The notes under the pieces were generated by a model, which saw nothing but the letters and a program-made list of their open reading frames with translations, had not been told where the DNA came from and did no database searches. A DNA stretch of 64,000 bases from an uncultured Bacilli bacterium (GTDB lineage Bacteria; Bacillota_I; Bacilli_A; RFN20; CAG-826), in contig CAKPJO010000001.1 of assembly GCA_934162685.1 (NCBI GenBank), forward strand, positions 1 through 64,000. The letters run 5' to 3'. Below, one piece after another: positions 34,364-42,404 of this stretch. How positions within the stretch are numbered: position 1 is the first letter of the stretch; every line of letters begins with the position of its first letter. A program made the position numbers and the translations under genes.

Positions 34364-37300
34364 ATGTATTGTAGTTTACATAATCATACAATGTATTCAA
34401 ATTTAAAATTATTAGATAGTATCAATAGAATTCCAGATATGATAAATAAAGCTATAGAATACGGTTTTAACGGTTTAGCTATCACGGACCATGAAATATT
34501 ATCAGGCCATGTTGAAGCTTTAGAATATGCTGATAAGATTAAAAAAGATCATCCTGATTTTAAAGTAATACTAGGGAATGAAATTTATTTAATTAAAGAA
34601 AAAGAATATAAACAACCAGAAACAAAATTCTGGCATTTCTTATTAATTGCAAAAGATTTAACAGGATACATGCAAATTCGTAAATTAAGTTCTAAAGCCT
34701 GGGATCGTATGTATGTATCTAAAGGACAAAAAAGAACTCCCACTTTTTATGAAGACTTTGAAGCAATAATTGGTAATGATAAAGGTCATATTATAATGTC
34801 AACAGCCTGTTTAGGTTCATATTTAAACGATTGTTTTATTAGACACGATTTAGAAGAAATTAAATTTTATATAAATTGGATGGTTAAAACTGTTGGAAAA
34901 GAAAATGCTTTTTTAGAAATACAAGATAGTGACTCTATTGAACAACAAAATTATAATAAATTTATTTTAAAATTAGGAAAACAATTAAACTTAAAAGTAA
35001 TTGTAACTCAAGATGCTCATTATCTGAATAAAGAAGATTTACAAATTGAAAAAACCTTTTTAAACAGTAAACAAGAAGGAGATCGAGAGGTTGACGCTTT
35101 CTATAAATATACTTATATGAAACCAGAAAGTGAAATCAAACAAATTCTTTCTTATCTTCCTGTAGAAGATGTTCAACAAGCTATTGATAATACTCAAATA
35201 ATTTATCGAATGATACAACCATATGATATAAGAAAAGATACAATTATTCCACAAAGAAAACTTCCTTCCTTTCAATTAAAACATTTATTAAAAGAATGGT
35301 ATGAACAAGAAGAAAACATAAAAGCATTTGCTGAAAGTTTGTGGGACCAAGATAGATTTTTATTGCATTTAATTGAGCAAGGAATAGAAGAAAAAAATTT
35401 TAAAGTAACTAAATTAGAAGCAGATAGAATTAATACTGAACTTGGTGTTTTAAAATATATTACTGAAAGAGTGCATCAACCTATGAGTGCGTACTTAAAT
35501 TTGGTGCAAGAAATTATTAATTTAATGTGGGAAGTATCGTTTATCGGCGTCAGCAGAGGATGTTTTACAGAAGATGCCCAAATTTTAATGGGAGACGGAA
35601 GTTATAAATCAATTAAAGATGTACAAGAAGGAGACTTAGTTTATACTCATTTAGGAAGAATAAAGAAAGTTTTACAAACTCATCAATATAACGTAAATGA
35701 ACGATTATATACAATCAAAGTGCGCGGACGTCCTGCATTTACTTGTACTAATAATCATCAAATATTTGGTAGCCATCAAGGTTCTTGTAAAGCACCTGGT
35801 TCTAAAAATGTTTATTGTTCAGGAAAGTGTAAAAGGTTCAGTACTTGTCCTTATGCCACTGGAGAAGCAATTCAAGCTCATTGGATTGAGGCACAAAATT
35901 TAAAAAAGGGAGATTTTGTTACAACTCCAAAATTTAATTTTGCAAATCCTACAAGTAATTTAATAGATTTAATGAAATATATCCCTGAATCTAGTGCCGT
36001 AGGAGAAAACCAATTTTATTATAAGCGTAAAGATGATCGTTATTGTTCTGGAATAGTGAAAAAATTTATAGCCAATCGCTATTCACAATGGACACCTGGT
36101 CTTGCTCGTCTTGTTGGTTATTTTATTGGAAATGGATGGACAAGAAAAAAAGATGATAAGTCAAATTCAATAATTCAGTTTGGCCTTGCCTTTCATAGTG
36201 AGGCAACAGAAAAAATTAATGATTGTGTTAATTTAATTGAAAACGAATTACATTTATCTTATAAAATCAGACCTTCTTCTCGTCGAAAGGTAGTACAAAT
36301 TATAGTAGGAAACAAGCCTTGGGCTAACTTTTTTGCGGCAGAGTGCGGAATAGGAAGTCATAATAAAAAAATTCCTTATAAAATCTTCACAGATTTAACA
36401 TTAGCTAAAGAATGCATGAGAGGGTTAATTCTCACTGATGGTAGTACAGATTTAAAAAGACGTCGTTTTAAATATAGCACAATTTCTCCTATGCTTCAAA
36501 AACAAGTTTTTTATTTGCTTAATTTATTAAAATATAATTCTTTTATGAATGAATTTGATAAGAGGCAAGAAAATTGGGAGCCAGAAAGAACAAATTGTTT
36601 ATCAGGAACTCAACTTTTGAAATTTTGCGAAGAATTTAATTTAGGAACACCTATGACTTCACAACTTGCATATACTCGTCAAGATTTTGAAGAAGATGAA
36701 CAATATTATTATAATAAAATTGAAAATATAGAGACAAAAAACTTTCAAGGAATAGTTTACGATTTAACAGTAGAAGATGACACTTCTTATATTGTGAATG
36801 GGTGTGCTGTACATAATAGCGCAATGTCATTCTTAATTAATTATTTAATTGGAATTGTGCAAGTTAATCCAATTCCTTACGATGTTCCTTATTGGAGATT
36901 TATGAATACTGCAAGTATTCCAACGTTAACGCCAGAAGAAATTAAAGCAGGTAAAAAACTTTCAATAGCGGCAACGATGCCTGATGTTGATATAGATATT
37001 AGTCCTACAAAAGCAAATGAGGTTATGGATATTATGAGACAACATTATGGAGAAGATAATATTCTTAATACACTAACTTATAAAAAAGAATCTTTAAAAG
37101 CTGCTTTAAATAGTTGCGGTAGAGGATTAGGATTATTACCCGAAGAAACTCATTATTTATCAAGTTTGGTTCCTACTTCTAGAGGTCACGTTTATTCTTT
37201 ACAAGAATGTGAAGAAGGTGACGAAGAAAAGGGCTTTGAAGCTCATCCAGAGGTAATTCAAGCTATTCAAAAATATCCTGGTTTATATGAGGCCGTTAAA

Positions 37301-38080
37301 AAGATAGAAGGTTTAATTTCAGGTTCTGGAATTCACGCTTCTGCCGTTTACTTCTTTCCTGATGGTTATATTAATTGTTGTTCTATGATGCGAGCCCCAA
37401 ACGGTACCCGTATAACAGGATTTGATTATAGAGCGGTTGATGCTTGTTCGGGATTAAAAATGGACTTTTTATATACCGATTGTCAAACTAAATTAATGAA
37501 AACAATGGACTTATTATTAAAATATAATCAAATTAAATGGCAAGGTTCTTTAAGGGCTACTTATAATAAATATTTACATCCAGATGTATTAGATTATAAT
37601 AATCCTGAAATGTGGAAAAGAATGCAAGAAGGACAAATATCTAATTTGTTCCAATTTGATAGTTTACAAGGGGCCATTTGTATTAAAAGAACTCGTCCTG
37701 AGAATGTAAAACAATTAGGAGCAGCAAATGCTGTTATGAGATTAATGAGTTCTGATGGTGGAGAAACTCCATTAGATAGATATGTACGTTTCAGAAATGA
37801 TATAAGCGAATGGTATAAAGAAATGGATGAATATGGTTTAACAAAACACGAGCAGTCTCTTCTTGAAAGATATTTATTACCTAAGTTTGGCAATTCTGTA
37901 GAACAAGAAGATATGATGCAAATTGTTCAAGATCCTGAAATTTCTAACTTTACATTAGGAGAAAGCAACAAGTTTCGTAAGGTGGTGTCCAAAAAGAAAC
38001 TTAAAGAAATTGAAAAATATAAGAAATTATTCTTTGAAAAAAATAAAGATCCAGAGGTTTCAGAAGAACTAGATTTTTAG
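34364..38080 (+). CDS. dnaE: DNA polymerase III alpha, first half (PHP + palm) interrupted by an intein
   Basis: ATG 34364 follows AAAGGTGGAG. The product has 1238 residues before splicing and 819 after. The PHP domain (about 1-230) keeps a full set of metal ligands: H6, H8, D42, H43, E73, H91, C149, D217, H219, so a PHP exonuclease may be active. The palm motif GVSRG/SAMS (PGRGSAAG in bacteria) is split by an intein, residues 400-818. Catalytic aspartates D876 and D878 lie in PDVDIDIS. The protein stops after a KKKLKEIEKYKK segment in the fingers region, where Pol III continues with G-Y-x-F-S...H. That continuation is encoded separately at 43625. The DnaE-like label rests on an N-terminal PHP with no inserted exonuclease. 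The last residues EELDF resemble the tails of other replication proteins here. Host replication is presumably bypassed by this enzyme. Confidence 0.92.
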   Translation: MYCSLHNHTMYSNLKLLDSINRIPDMINKAIEYGFNGLAITDHEILSGHVEALEYADKIKKDHPDFKVILGNEIYLIKEKEYKQPETKFWHFLLIAKDLTGYMQIRKLSSKAWDRMYVSKGQKRTPTFYEDFEAIIGNDKGHIIMSTACLGSYLNDCFIRHDLEEIKFYINWMVKTVGKENAFLEIQDSDSIEQQNYNKFILKLGKQLNLKVIVTQDAHYLNKEDLQIEKTFLNSKQEGDREVDAFYKYTYMKPESEIKQILSYLPVEDVQQAIDNTQIIYRMIQPYDIRKDTIIPQRKLPSFQLKHLLKEWYEQEENIKAFAESLWDQDRFLLHLIEQGIEEKNFKVTKLEADRINTELGVLKYITERVHQPMSAYLNLVQEIINLMWEVSFIGVSRGCFTEDAQILMGDGSYKSIKDVQEGDLVYTHLGRIKKVLQTHQYNVNERLYTIKVRGRPAFTCTNNHQIFGSHQGSCKAPGSKNVYCSGKCKRFSTCPYATGEAIQAHWIEAQNLKKGDFVTTPKFNFANPTSNLIDLMKYIPESSAVGENQFYYKRKDDRYCSGIVKKFIANRYSQWTPGLARLVGYFIGNGWTRKKDDKSNSIIQFGLAFHSEATEKINDCVNLIENELHLSYKIRPSSRRKVVQIIVGNKPWANFFAAECGIGSHNKKIPYKIFTDLTLAKECMRGLILTDGSTDLKRRRFKYSTISPMLQKQVFYLLNLLKYNSFMNEFDKRQENWEPERTNCLSGTQLLKFCEEFNLGTPMTSQLAYTRQDFEEDEQYYYNKIENIETKNFQGIVYDLTVEDDTSYIVNGCAVHNSAMSFLINYLIGIVQVNPIPYDVPYWRFMNTASIPTLTPEEIKAGKKLSIAATMPDVDIDISPTKANEVMDIMRQHYGEDNILNTLTYKKESLKAALNSCGRGLGLLPEETHYLSSLVPTSRGHVYSLQECEEGDEEKGFEAHPEVIQAIQKYPGLYEAVKKIEGLISGSGIHASAVYFFPDGYINCCSMMRAPNGTRITGFDYRAVDACSGLKMDFLYTDCQTKLMKTMDLLLKYNQIKWQGSLRATYNKYLHPDVLDYNNPEMWKRMQEGQISNLFQFDSLQGAICIKRTRPENVKQLGAANAVMRLMSSDGGETPLDRYVRFRNDISEWYKEMDEYGLTKHEQSLLERYLLPKFGNSVEQEDMMQIVQDPEISNFTLGESNKFRKVVSKKKLKEIEKYKKLFFEKNKDPEVSEELDF
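35561..36817 (+). mobile_element. LAGLIDADG intein inside the polymerase palm motif
   Basis: The 419-residue intein runs from Cys400 (CFTEDAQILMGDGS block A) to His-Asn (VHN, residues 816-818), followed by Ser819 as +1 extein residue. A TVEDDTSYIVNG block precedes the end. Homing-endonuclease motifs are LVGYFIGNG and MRGLILTDGS, two degenerate LAGLIDADG helices with their acidic ends mostly changed (Asn-Gly and Thr-Asp-Gly). A Cys-rich insert with several Cys near the start could bind zinc. Removal would rejoin GVSRG to SAMSFL and restore the polymerase motif. Block layout and junction chemistry are seen directly; splicing activity is inferred. Confidence 0.92.
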
Positions 38081-38106
38081 AAGGGAAAATATTTCCTTCT
38101 TTTTTT
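38079..38106 (+). terminator. Terminator of the first polymerase gene
   Basis: AGAAGG-GAAA / TTTCCTTCT stem directly at the stop codon, followed by T at 38100-38106. The next -35 box begins 2 nt later. Confidence 0.85.
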
Positions 38107-38107
38107 A

Positions 38108-38135
38108 TTGACTTTTAAAAACATTTGTGTATAAT
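38108..38135 (+). promoter_or_regulatory. Sigma-A-like promoter of the inter-polymerase small-gene operon
   Basis: TTGACT at 38108-38113 and TATAAT at 38130-38135, spacer 16 nt, followed by AAATAGTGTA, a downstream context shared with several promoters here. Confidence 0.9.
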
Positions 38136-38164
38136 AAATAGTGTAAAAAGAAAGGAACCAAATT

Positions 38165-38332
38165 ATGAAAACTATTAGAATATTTGTTACACTTAAACAA
38201 AATGATATAATTAATATTCCTGATGACGCATCAGATAGTGAAATTGATGCAATAGTTGATAATTATGCTAGTGAGTTAGCAGAAAACGCGGGAATTCAAA
38301 AGTATGAAGTTGAGTGGCAAGAAGATTATTAA
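38165..38332 (+). CDS. Very small acidic protein (55 aa)
   Basis: This short frame starts at ATG 38165 after AAAGGA and ends with TAA 38330-38332. It starts MKTIRIFVTLKQ and ends KYEVEWQEDY: a beta strand, an acidic helical middle (DDASDSEIDAIVDNYASELAE), then a strand. The 57-residue protein at 39850 has the same plan and a similar YEYEL ending, so the two may be paralogues. No known family. First gene after the promoter at 38108. Confidence 0.7.
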   Translation: MKTIRIFVTLKQNDIINIPDDASDSEIDAIVDNYASELAENAGIQKYEVEWQEDY

Positions 38333-38345
38333 GGAGAGTTAAATT

Positions 38346-38528
38346 ATGAGTTCATCAAAAAAATATATTATAAAAATATATTCAGAACAACCTTTAAATG
38401 GAGTTTGGAAAGGTTATATTAAAGTTGATATTGATGTAAAATGTTCTGAAGGAATTGAAAGAAAAACAAGAATATTCTCAAAAAATGAATGGGAAGAAAT
38501 TAAAAAATTTGGATATTATTTAGGATAA
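38346..38528 (+). CDS. Small hypothetical protein (60 aa)
   Basis: The ATG follows AAGGAGAG. The product is Lys-rich, with alternating strand pattern in the first half (KKYIIKIYSEQ, GYIKVDIDVKC) and a helical end (SKNEWEEIKKFGYYLG). No motif is recognised. Gaps on both sides are 13-17 nt in a tight operon, which supports it as a real gene. Function unknown. Confidence 0.65.
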   Translation: MSSSKKYIIKIYSEQPLNGVWKGYIKVDIDVKCSEGIERKTRIFSKNEWEEIKKFGYYLG

Positions 38529-38545
38529 AGAAAGGAAACAACATT

Positions 38546-38917
38546 ATGAAAAAAGAAGAATTATTTAAAGCGGAAACATTTGATTATATTTGTAAACTAA
38601 TTAAAGAAAAATTAACAAAATCTATGAAAGGTAATAAACAAGTAAGTATTTTAGAAATCAAAGCATATAATTTATCAACAAAATCCAATGATTTTGAAAA
38701 AGAATTACAAATTAAATTTTCTATAAATCTAAATCCAGAAATTTTTTGTTCAATGGTATATATTGATGCTGTTTGGTACTATGATTTATTTGATGCAAAA
38801 GAATTTGCTTCAATTGTTGCGAGCAATGTTTTAAAAAAATCAGTTAAAAATATAAGCATTGCTGAAAAAGACAACGATAGTAATATATTTAGTGTTTATA
38901 CACGAAATGATAAATAA
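38546..38917 (+). CDS. Hypothetical protein (123 aa)
   Basis: The ATG follows AAAGGAAAC. The first 35 residues form a Lys/Glu-rich amphipathic helix, followed by mixed alpha/beta sequence. The WYYDLFDAKEFASIVASNVL stretch is characteristic of a small globular domain, but I do not know a family. No membrane segments or Cys clusters. It belongs to the inter-polymerase operon driven from 38108. Confidence 0.68.
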   Translation: MKKEELFKAETFDYICKLIKEKLTKSMKGNKQVSILEIKAYNLSTKSNDFEKELQIKFSINLNPEIFCSMVYIDAVWYYDLFDAKEFASIVASNVLKKSVKNISIAEKDNDSNIFSVYTRNDK

Positions 38918-38940
38918 ATAGAAAAACGAGGTTACATATT

Positions 38941-39147
38941 ATGAATAGAAAAAGTATATTATTAATTAGCTTAACAATTATTGCTATGCTAGGTATAGTT
39001 GTAGGAATTGCATTTATTTGTAGTAAATTCATCATCCGTCCATACAATACCATTGTTACTATGATTTTAAGTTATTTAACAGGATCTTGCGGGAACGCGG
39101 TTATTAATTATATTCTTGAGAAAGAAGGTTGTCAAAATGAAGAATAA
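38941..39147 (+). CDS. Small two-helix membrane protein
   Basis: This is a 68-residue protein with hydrophobic segments at about 4-28 and 38-58 separated by a short basic loop (KFIIRPYN). The next gene encodes a clearly related 66-residue protein in which the same RS-I-LLI-LTI opening and the P-x-N-x-I-x-T-M-x-L-S core recur, so this is a tandem duplication. Both are probably inserted in the host inner membrane. The end of this gene overlaps the start of its paralogue. Two-helix membrane pairs are common in phage holin-like or exclusion proteins, but that assignment is unproven. Confidence 0.72.
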   Translation: MNRKSILLISLTIIAMLGIVVGIAFICSKFIIRPYNTIVTMILSYLTGSCGNAVINYILEKEGCQNEE

Positions 39148-39337
39148 AAGAAGTATTTTATTGATTATCTTAACAATTGTAGTTATGTTTCTATTAGGAG
39201 CATTAATTGTATGGGGAAGTTGTTCTATTCTTCTTTACCCTTGGAATGTTATATCAACTATGTGTTTAAGTCTTGTTGTTGGTTTAGCAGGTAATAGAGT
39301 GCTAAATATTATTATTGATAAAGAAGGGAAAAACTAA
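39137..39337 (+). CDS. Small two-helix membrane protein, tandem paralogue
   Basis: I use ATG 39137, which aligns with the paralogue's N-terminus; an earlier in-frame start (39116) would only add basic residues read through the upstream gene. The 66 residues form two hydrophobic segments, about 6-30 and 36-56. The pattern WN-V-I-S-T-M-C-L-S-L-V-V-G-L-A-G-N matches YN-T-I-V-T-M-I-L-S-Y-L-T-G-S-C-G-N upstream. The first 11 nt overlap the previous gene. The role is unknown. Confidence 0.68.
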   Translation: MKNKRSILLIILTIVVMFLLGALIVWGSCSILLYPWNVISTMCLSLVVGLAGNRVLNIIIDKEGKN

Positions 39338-39338
39338 A

Positions 39339-39611
39339 ATGATACATAAAAAGGAAAAAGAAGAAATTGAAAATTTGTTAGAAGATACCTTTGTTGGCAG
39401 TTCTGACGCATTAGAATGGTTATCTGAAAAAGGATTTGTTGAAGCTGACAAATGTTATTATTATTGCTATTCTGATAAAAATGGTAATTACATTGGTAAT
39501 GATAGTGATGATGATCCTTATGACATATTAGAAATACTTTTAAAAGATATTGATTATGATGAATTTATGACAAAATTTAATGAAGAATTCGGAGATGAAG
39601 ATAATGGATAA
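39339..39611 (+). CDS. Acidic hypothetical protein (90 aa)
   Basis: ATG 39339 starts 1 nt after the previous stop, with GAAGGG about 10 nt upstream; I prefer it over an upstream in-frame ATG. The protein is Glu/Asp-rich, with a helical N-terminus (HKKEKEEIENLLEDTF), a CYYYC segment in the middle and an acidic C-terminus (a DDDPYDIL stretch). It could be a DNA-mimic type or regulator, but no motif proves this. Its 3' end overlaps the next gene by 8 nt. Confidence 0.66.
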   Translation: MIHKKEKEEIENLLEDTFVGSSDALEWLSEKGFVEADKCYYYCYSDKNGNYIGNDSDDDPYDILEILLKDIDYDEFMTKFNEEFGDEDNG

Positions 39612-39846
39612 TATAAATTGGAAAGAAAAATATATGGATGAACATATTAAAGTTCAAGATTTAGAGTCTAAAGTTGATGTTTATGAAAATATTACAATTC
39701 CTAGATTGAAAAAAGAAAAAATAAAAGTATTAAAAAAAGTTGTAAAGCAATTAAAAGAATGTACATCATTCTTTATGACGGTTGATGAATCCGATGTAGA
39801 TGATGTGATTGAATATTGTGAGAGTATTATAGAAAAGGGAGAATAA
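39604..39846 (+). CDS. Coiled-coil hypothetical protein (80 aa)
   Basis: ATG 39604 lies 9 nt after GGAG (39591-39594), which decides this start over 39580 or 39595. Residues 5-55 are Lys/Glu-rich with heptad-like spacing, probably a coiled coil, followed by an acidic end containing DESDVDDVIEYCESIIEKG. It overlaps the previous gene by 8 nt. No known family; structural or adaptor role possible. Confidence 0.65.
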   Translation: MDNINWKEKYMDEHIKVQDLESKVDVYENITIPRLKKEKIKVLKKVVKQLKECTSFFMTVDESDVDDVIEYCESIIEKGE

Positions 39847-39849
39847 ATT

Positions 39850-40023
39850 ATGAAAAATATTATAGTATATACAACAGTATATCATAAAAACTTTATTAAA
39901 GTTGAAGATGATGTTTATGAAGACGAAGATAAACTTCAAGAAAAAGCTAGAGAAATTGCTAATAAAATTGCAGGCAATAATGATTATGATTATGAATATG
40001 AATTAGATGAAGAAGAAGAATAA
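39850..40023 (+). CDS. Very small acidic protein (57 aa)
   Basis: A short frame from ATG 39850 to TAA 40021-40023. It begins MKNIIVYTTVYHKNF and ends in YDYEYELDEEEE. The layout (strand, acidic helix, Tyr/Glu-rich end) matches the 55-residue product at 38165, suggesting a divergent duplicate within the operon. AAAGGGAG upstream supports translation. Function unknown. Confidence 0.65.
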   Translation: MKNIIVYTTVYHKNFIKVEDDVYEDEDKLQEKAREIANKIAGNNDYDYEYELDEEEE

Positions 40024-40035
40024 GAGGTGATAGAA

Positions 40036-40221
40036 ATGAACAAATGTGATTTTTGTAATTACTATGACCCATTTCAAAATAAATGTGGCTGTGCTTATTC
40101 TCCTAAAAATTGTACAGAAGCTATTAAAGCTTACTCACAAGTATTAATGAGTCAAAACAAGAATACTAAAACTAAAAACGTTAATATTAATAAAAACAAT
40201 AATAAAACGAAAGGAAAATAG
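40036..40221 (+). CDS. Small Cys-rich protein (61 aa)
   Basis: ATG 40036 follows AGAGGTGAT and is preferred over an in-frame GTG at 40027. The first 28 residues carry CDFCNYYDP, CGC and a further Cys, a likely small zinc-binding knuckle, followed by a helix and a Lys/Asn-rich C-terminal tail of low complexity. It may bind nucleic acid through the basic tail. It ends 2 nt before the next start. Confidence 0.68.
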   Translation: MNKCDFCNYYDPFQNKCGCAYSPKNCTEAIKAYSQVLMSQNKNTKTKNVNINKNNNKTKGK

Positions 40222-40223
40222 TC

Positions 40224-40784
40224 ATGAGTAAAATAAAAATTGATCAATATACAAAAATGTTATTAGATGACATCATTTTACAAAGTAAGAAAGATGACGA
40301 TCCTGTTAAAAGCTTTTGTTTAGAATTTGTGTTTTATAATCAAGAAGAATGCTGGATTACTACAACCTATCAAAGTGGAAAAATAGACGAGGAAAAATAT
40401 TTGGACAAGACTATGAACCAATTGGCTCTAGATCAATGTCCACTCGAAGGAAATCATATTGTTCTTCCAGCTGATTATGAGAGTGTTATCGATCCAAACA
40501 TTGTTGAAAATTTTCCAGGCTGGTCGAAAACGTATACGTTAGATTTAAGTAATATAGGAATTTTAACTGATAAAGAAAAAGAATATTTAAAAGCTGTAAT
40601 TGAACCATATAGATTACTGGTCTCAGATATAAGTAAAATAGTTGGTTGGAATCATGATCCAGAACAAATTTTTGTTTATTTAGATTGTGGAGATCCAATT
40701 ACCTTTCCAATCATTTTACCAGAATTAAAATTTTCAGGAATGGAATTAAATAAGAATTATACTTTAGAAGATTTAGGAATATAA
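40224..40784 (+). CDS. Phage hypothetical protein with LTDKEKEYLKAVI/YTLEDLGI module
   Basis: The product has 186 residues. The C-terminal half (about 110-186) follows a pattern I have seen in many phage proteins: an LT-x-x-E-K-x-Y-L-x-x-V-I-x-P-x-R start, an aromatic-rich middle ending in FVYLDCGD, and a closing M-E-L-x-K-x-Y-T-L-E-D-L-G-(L/I). These are conserved but uncharacterised. The N-terminal half is unknown. It is in the inter-polymerase operon and followed by genes for the HCxT module family. Confidence 0.72.
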   Translation: MSKIKIDQYTKMLLDDIILQSKKDDDPVKSFCLEFVFYNQEECWITTTYQSGKIDEEKYLDKTMNQLALDQCPLEGNHIVLPADYESVIDPNIVENFPGWSKTYTLDLSNIGILTDKEKEYLKAVIEPYRLLVSDISKIVGWNHDPEQIFVYLDCGDPITFPIILPELKFSGMELNKNYTLEDLGI

Positions 40785-40797
40785 AGGAGAAAAGAAA

Positions 40798-41682
40798 ATG
40801 AAAATTAGTAATAAAACTTATAATGTATGTAGTCACTTTATACATTTATTTGAATCATTTGATTATAAAATAGGAAGTATTATTCTACGTAGGAATGAAG
40901 ACAGAGAAACAAATTTTTATGAAATTAGTTTATCTTTTTCGGGCAAAGATAATTCTAATAAACAATTTCAAACATCTGTATCAATGATTGATGAGGAAAT
41001 GCATACAATATTATGTAAAAGGAGCAGAGACTTTTTGATATGTGATGATGTAAAAAGTTTACGTTTTCATTTTAATAATGTCCCATCTTTGTCTGATATT
41101 GAGAAGTATCTTTTAACACAGCTCTTTAATTATTATCATATAACAGAGGGAACGATTATGAAAAAAAGTAATCATCTTATCATTAAAACTAAAAATCCTT
41201 TTGAAGGAATAGAAACTGACATTGAAATAAATTTGTCTTTAAAGCCATTAAAAGACAATAATTTTAAAGAGCTGGAAGAAGAATATGAATATTTTATTGA
41301 GGATTTAGATTTAGGAGAAGATACAAGAAAAGCAGCATTGTTAAATCAAACGTTGTCAGCGTGCGATTGTATTTATCAAAATGGAAGAGTTCTCTATAAA
41401 GGCAATTTTAAAATTTCATTTAGTGAATTTTTAGATAAAGATAATGTTTTTATTCATTGTAAAACAAGAGATGACTTTGATTTCCTTATGGATAAATTAA
41501 TGGAAGCAACTCCTGGTAATATATTCTATAATGTTAATAAAGGCATCGAGGGTGTTTGGTATGATTATGGTGAAGATAGCTGTGTTAAAAATGATGGAAC
41601 AGGGATGAAATACGAATATTGCAAAGCTTCAAAAAACAATTATGCTATTTATGAATTTGACGAATTAGATTTTAGTAAATAA
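40798..41682 (+). CDS. Hypothetical protein ending in an HCxT-type module (294 aa)
   Basis: The first 115 residues are an unknown domain with a LSDIEKYLLTQLF helix near its end. The middle has a KNPFEGIETDIEINL strand region. The last 85 residues follow the same plan as the two small neighbours at 41699 and 41996 and the C-terminus of the RlaP-like protein at 56424: a K-I-S-F-S-E-F start, F-I-H-C-K-T, then a helix, a Cys and a closing Y-A-I-Y-E-F-D-E-L-D-F. This copy is the most divergent of the four and lacks the G-x-K-W segment. Function unknown. Confidence 0.75.
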   Translation: MKISNKTYNVCSHFIHLFESFDYKIGSIILRRNEDRETNFYEISLSFSGKDNSNKQFQTSVSMIDEEMHTILCKRSRDFLICDDVKSLRFHFNNVPSLSDIEKYLLTQLFNYYHITEGTIMKKSNHLIIKTKNPFEGIETDIEINLSLKPLKDNNFKELEEEYEYFIEDLDLGEDTRKAALLNQTLSACDCIYQNGRVLYKGNFKISFSEFLDKDNVFIHCKTRDDFDFLMDKLMEATPGNIFYNVNKGIEGVWYDYGEDSCVKNDGTGMKYEYCKASKNNYAIYEFDELDFSK

Positions 41683-41698
41683 TAAGGGCAATAAAAAT

Positions 41699-41980
41699 AT
41701 GAAAATTAAATTAACTGAATTTTGGAATAGTAAAGAAAATCTTGCTATTCATTGCAATACGAAAGAAAAAGCAAATGAATTATTAAAAGCTTTTGATAGG
41801 CTTGGTAAGAAATGGAGTAATGGTATGAGTTATTTGGATGTTGATTATTATACTCTTGATTATGGTCTTTACTATAGGAACACTTGTTATTCAAATCATA
41901 ATAAATTTCATGGATATTCAAATTATAAATCACATGACTATACAATTTATGAATTCGAAGATGTTGATTTAAAAAATTAA
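41699..41980 (+). CDS. Stand-alone HCxT-type module protein (93 aa)
   Basis: The whole protein is one module: K-I-K-L-T-E-F start, LAIHCNTKEKANELL, LGKKWSNGMSY, an NTCY segment, then IYEFEDVDLKN at the end. Similar single-module proteins occur in many Firmicutes phages, always uncharacterised as far as I know. It is one of a tandem pair with 41996. The ribosome binding site is weak (AAGGGCA). Conserved His, Cys and Trp might form a ligand or metal site; that is inference. Confidence 0.75.
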   Translation: MKIKLTEFWNSKENLAIHCNTKEKANELLKAFDRLGKKWSNGMSYLDVDYYTLDYGLYYRNTCYSNHNKFHGYSNYKSHDYTIYEFEDVDLKN

Positions 41981-41995
41981 GAAGGAAAAATCAAA

Positions 41996-42292
41996 ATGGA
42001 AAAATTAAATTCTAAAAAGAAAATTACATTAACAAAATTTTTAGACGATTATGATAGAGATTTGGCTATTCACTGTGATACTGAAATACAGGCAAGAATA
42101 TTACAAAAAACAATTCGTAAATCGCTCAAAAAAAGATGGAATATTAAAATATCTGATCAAAAAGATACTTTTTGTAGATGTTATAAACGAGACACCTGCT
42201 ATGACAATGATAATTGCTGTGGATCTCGTGATTGGTACGAAACGATGGGTTATTTAATCTACGAATTTGATGAAGTTGATTTAGATAAATAA
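41996..42292 (+). CDS. Stand-alone HCxT-type module protein, second copy (98 aa)
   Basis: The protein has the module plan K-I-T-L-T-K-F, LAIHCDTEIQA, KKRWN, RDTCYDND, then LIYEFDEVDLDK. It is more Cys-rich in the middle than the upstream copy (additional CCG). Tandem arrangement with 41699 indicates duplication. It is the last gene of the inter-polymerase operon; the next terminator begins 21 nt after the stop. Confidence 0.75.
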   Translation: MEKLNSKKKITLTKFLDDYDRDLAIHCDTEIQARILQKTIRKSLKKRWNIKISDQKDTFCRCYKRDTCYDNDNCCGSRDWYETMGYLIYEFDEVDLDK

Positions 42293-42312
42293 AAGACCTC
42301 TTTTATTTAGTG

Positions 42313-42347
42313 GAACTTGTGCGTAAAAAGCATAAGTTCTTTTTTTA
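42313..42347 (+). terminator. Terminator of the inter-polymerase operon
   Basis: GAACTTGTGC (42313-42322) pairs with GCATAAGTTC (42330-42339), 10 bp with one G-U, 7-nt loop, then seven T. The following -35 box begins 2 nt after the T-tract. Confidence 0.9.
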
Positions 42348-42348
42348 C

Positions 42349-42376
42349 TTGACATTTACAAATATTTATATATAAT
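42349..42376 (+). promoter_or_regulatory. Sigma-A-like promoter of the second polymerase half
   Basis: TTGACA at 42349-42354 and TATAAT at 42371-42376, spacer 16 nt. It drives a small gene, the homing endonuclease and the second polymerase half, so the two polymerase halves have separate promoters. Confidence 0.9.
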
Positions 42377-42404
42377 TTAAGTAAGTAAGAAAGGGTGATA
42401 TCAA

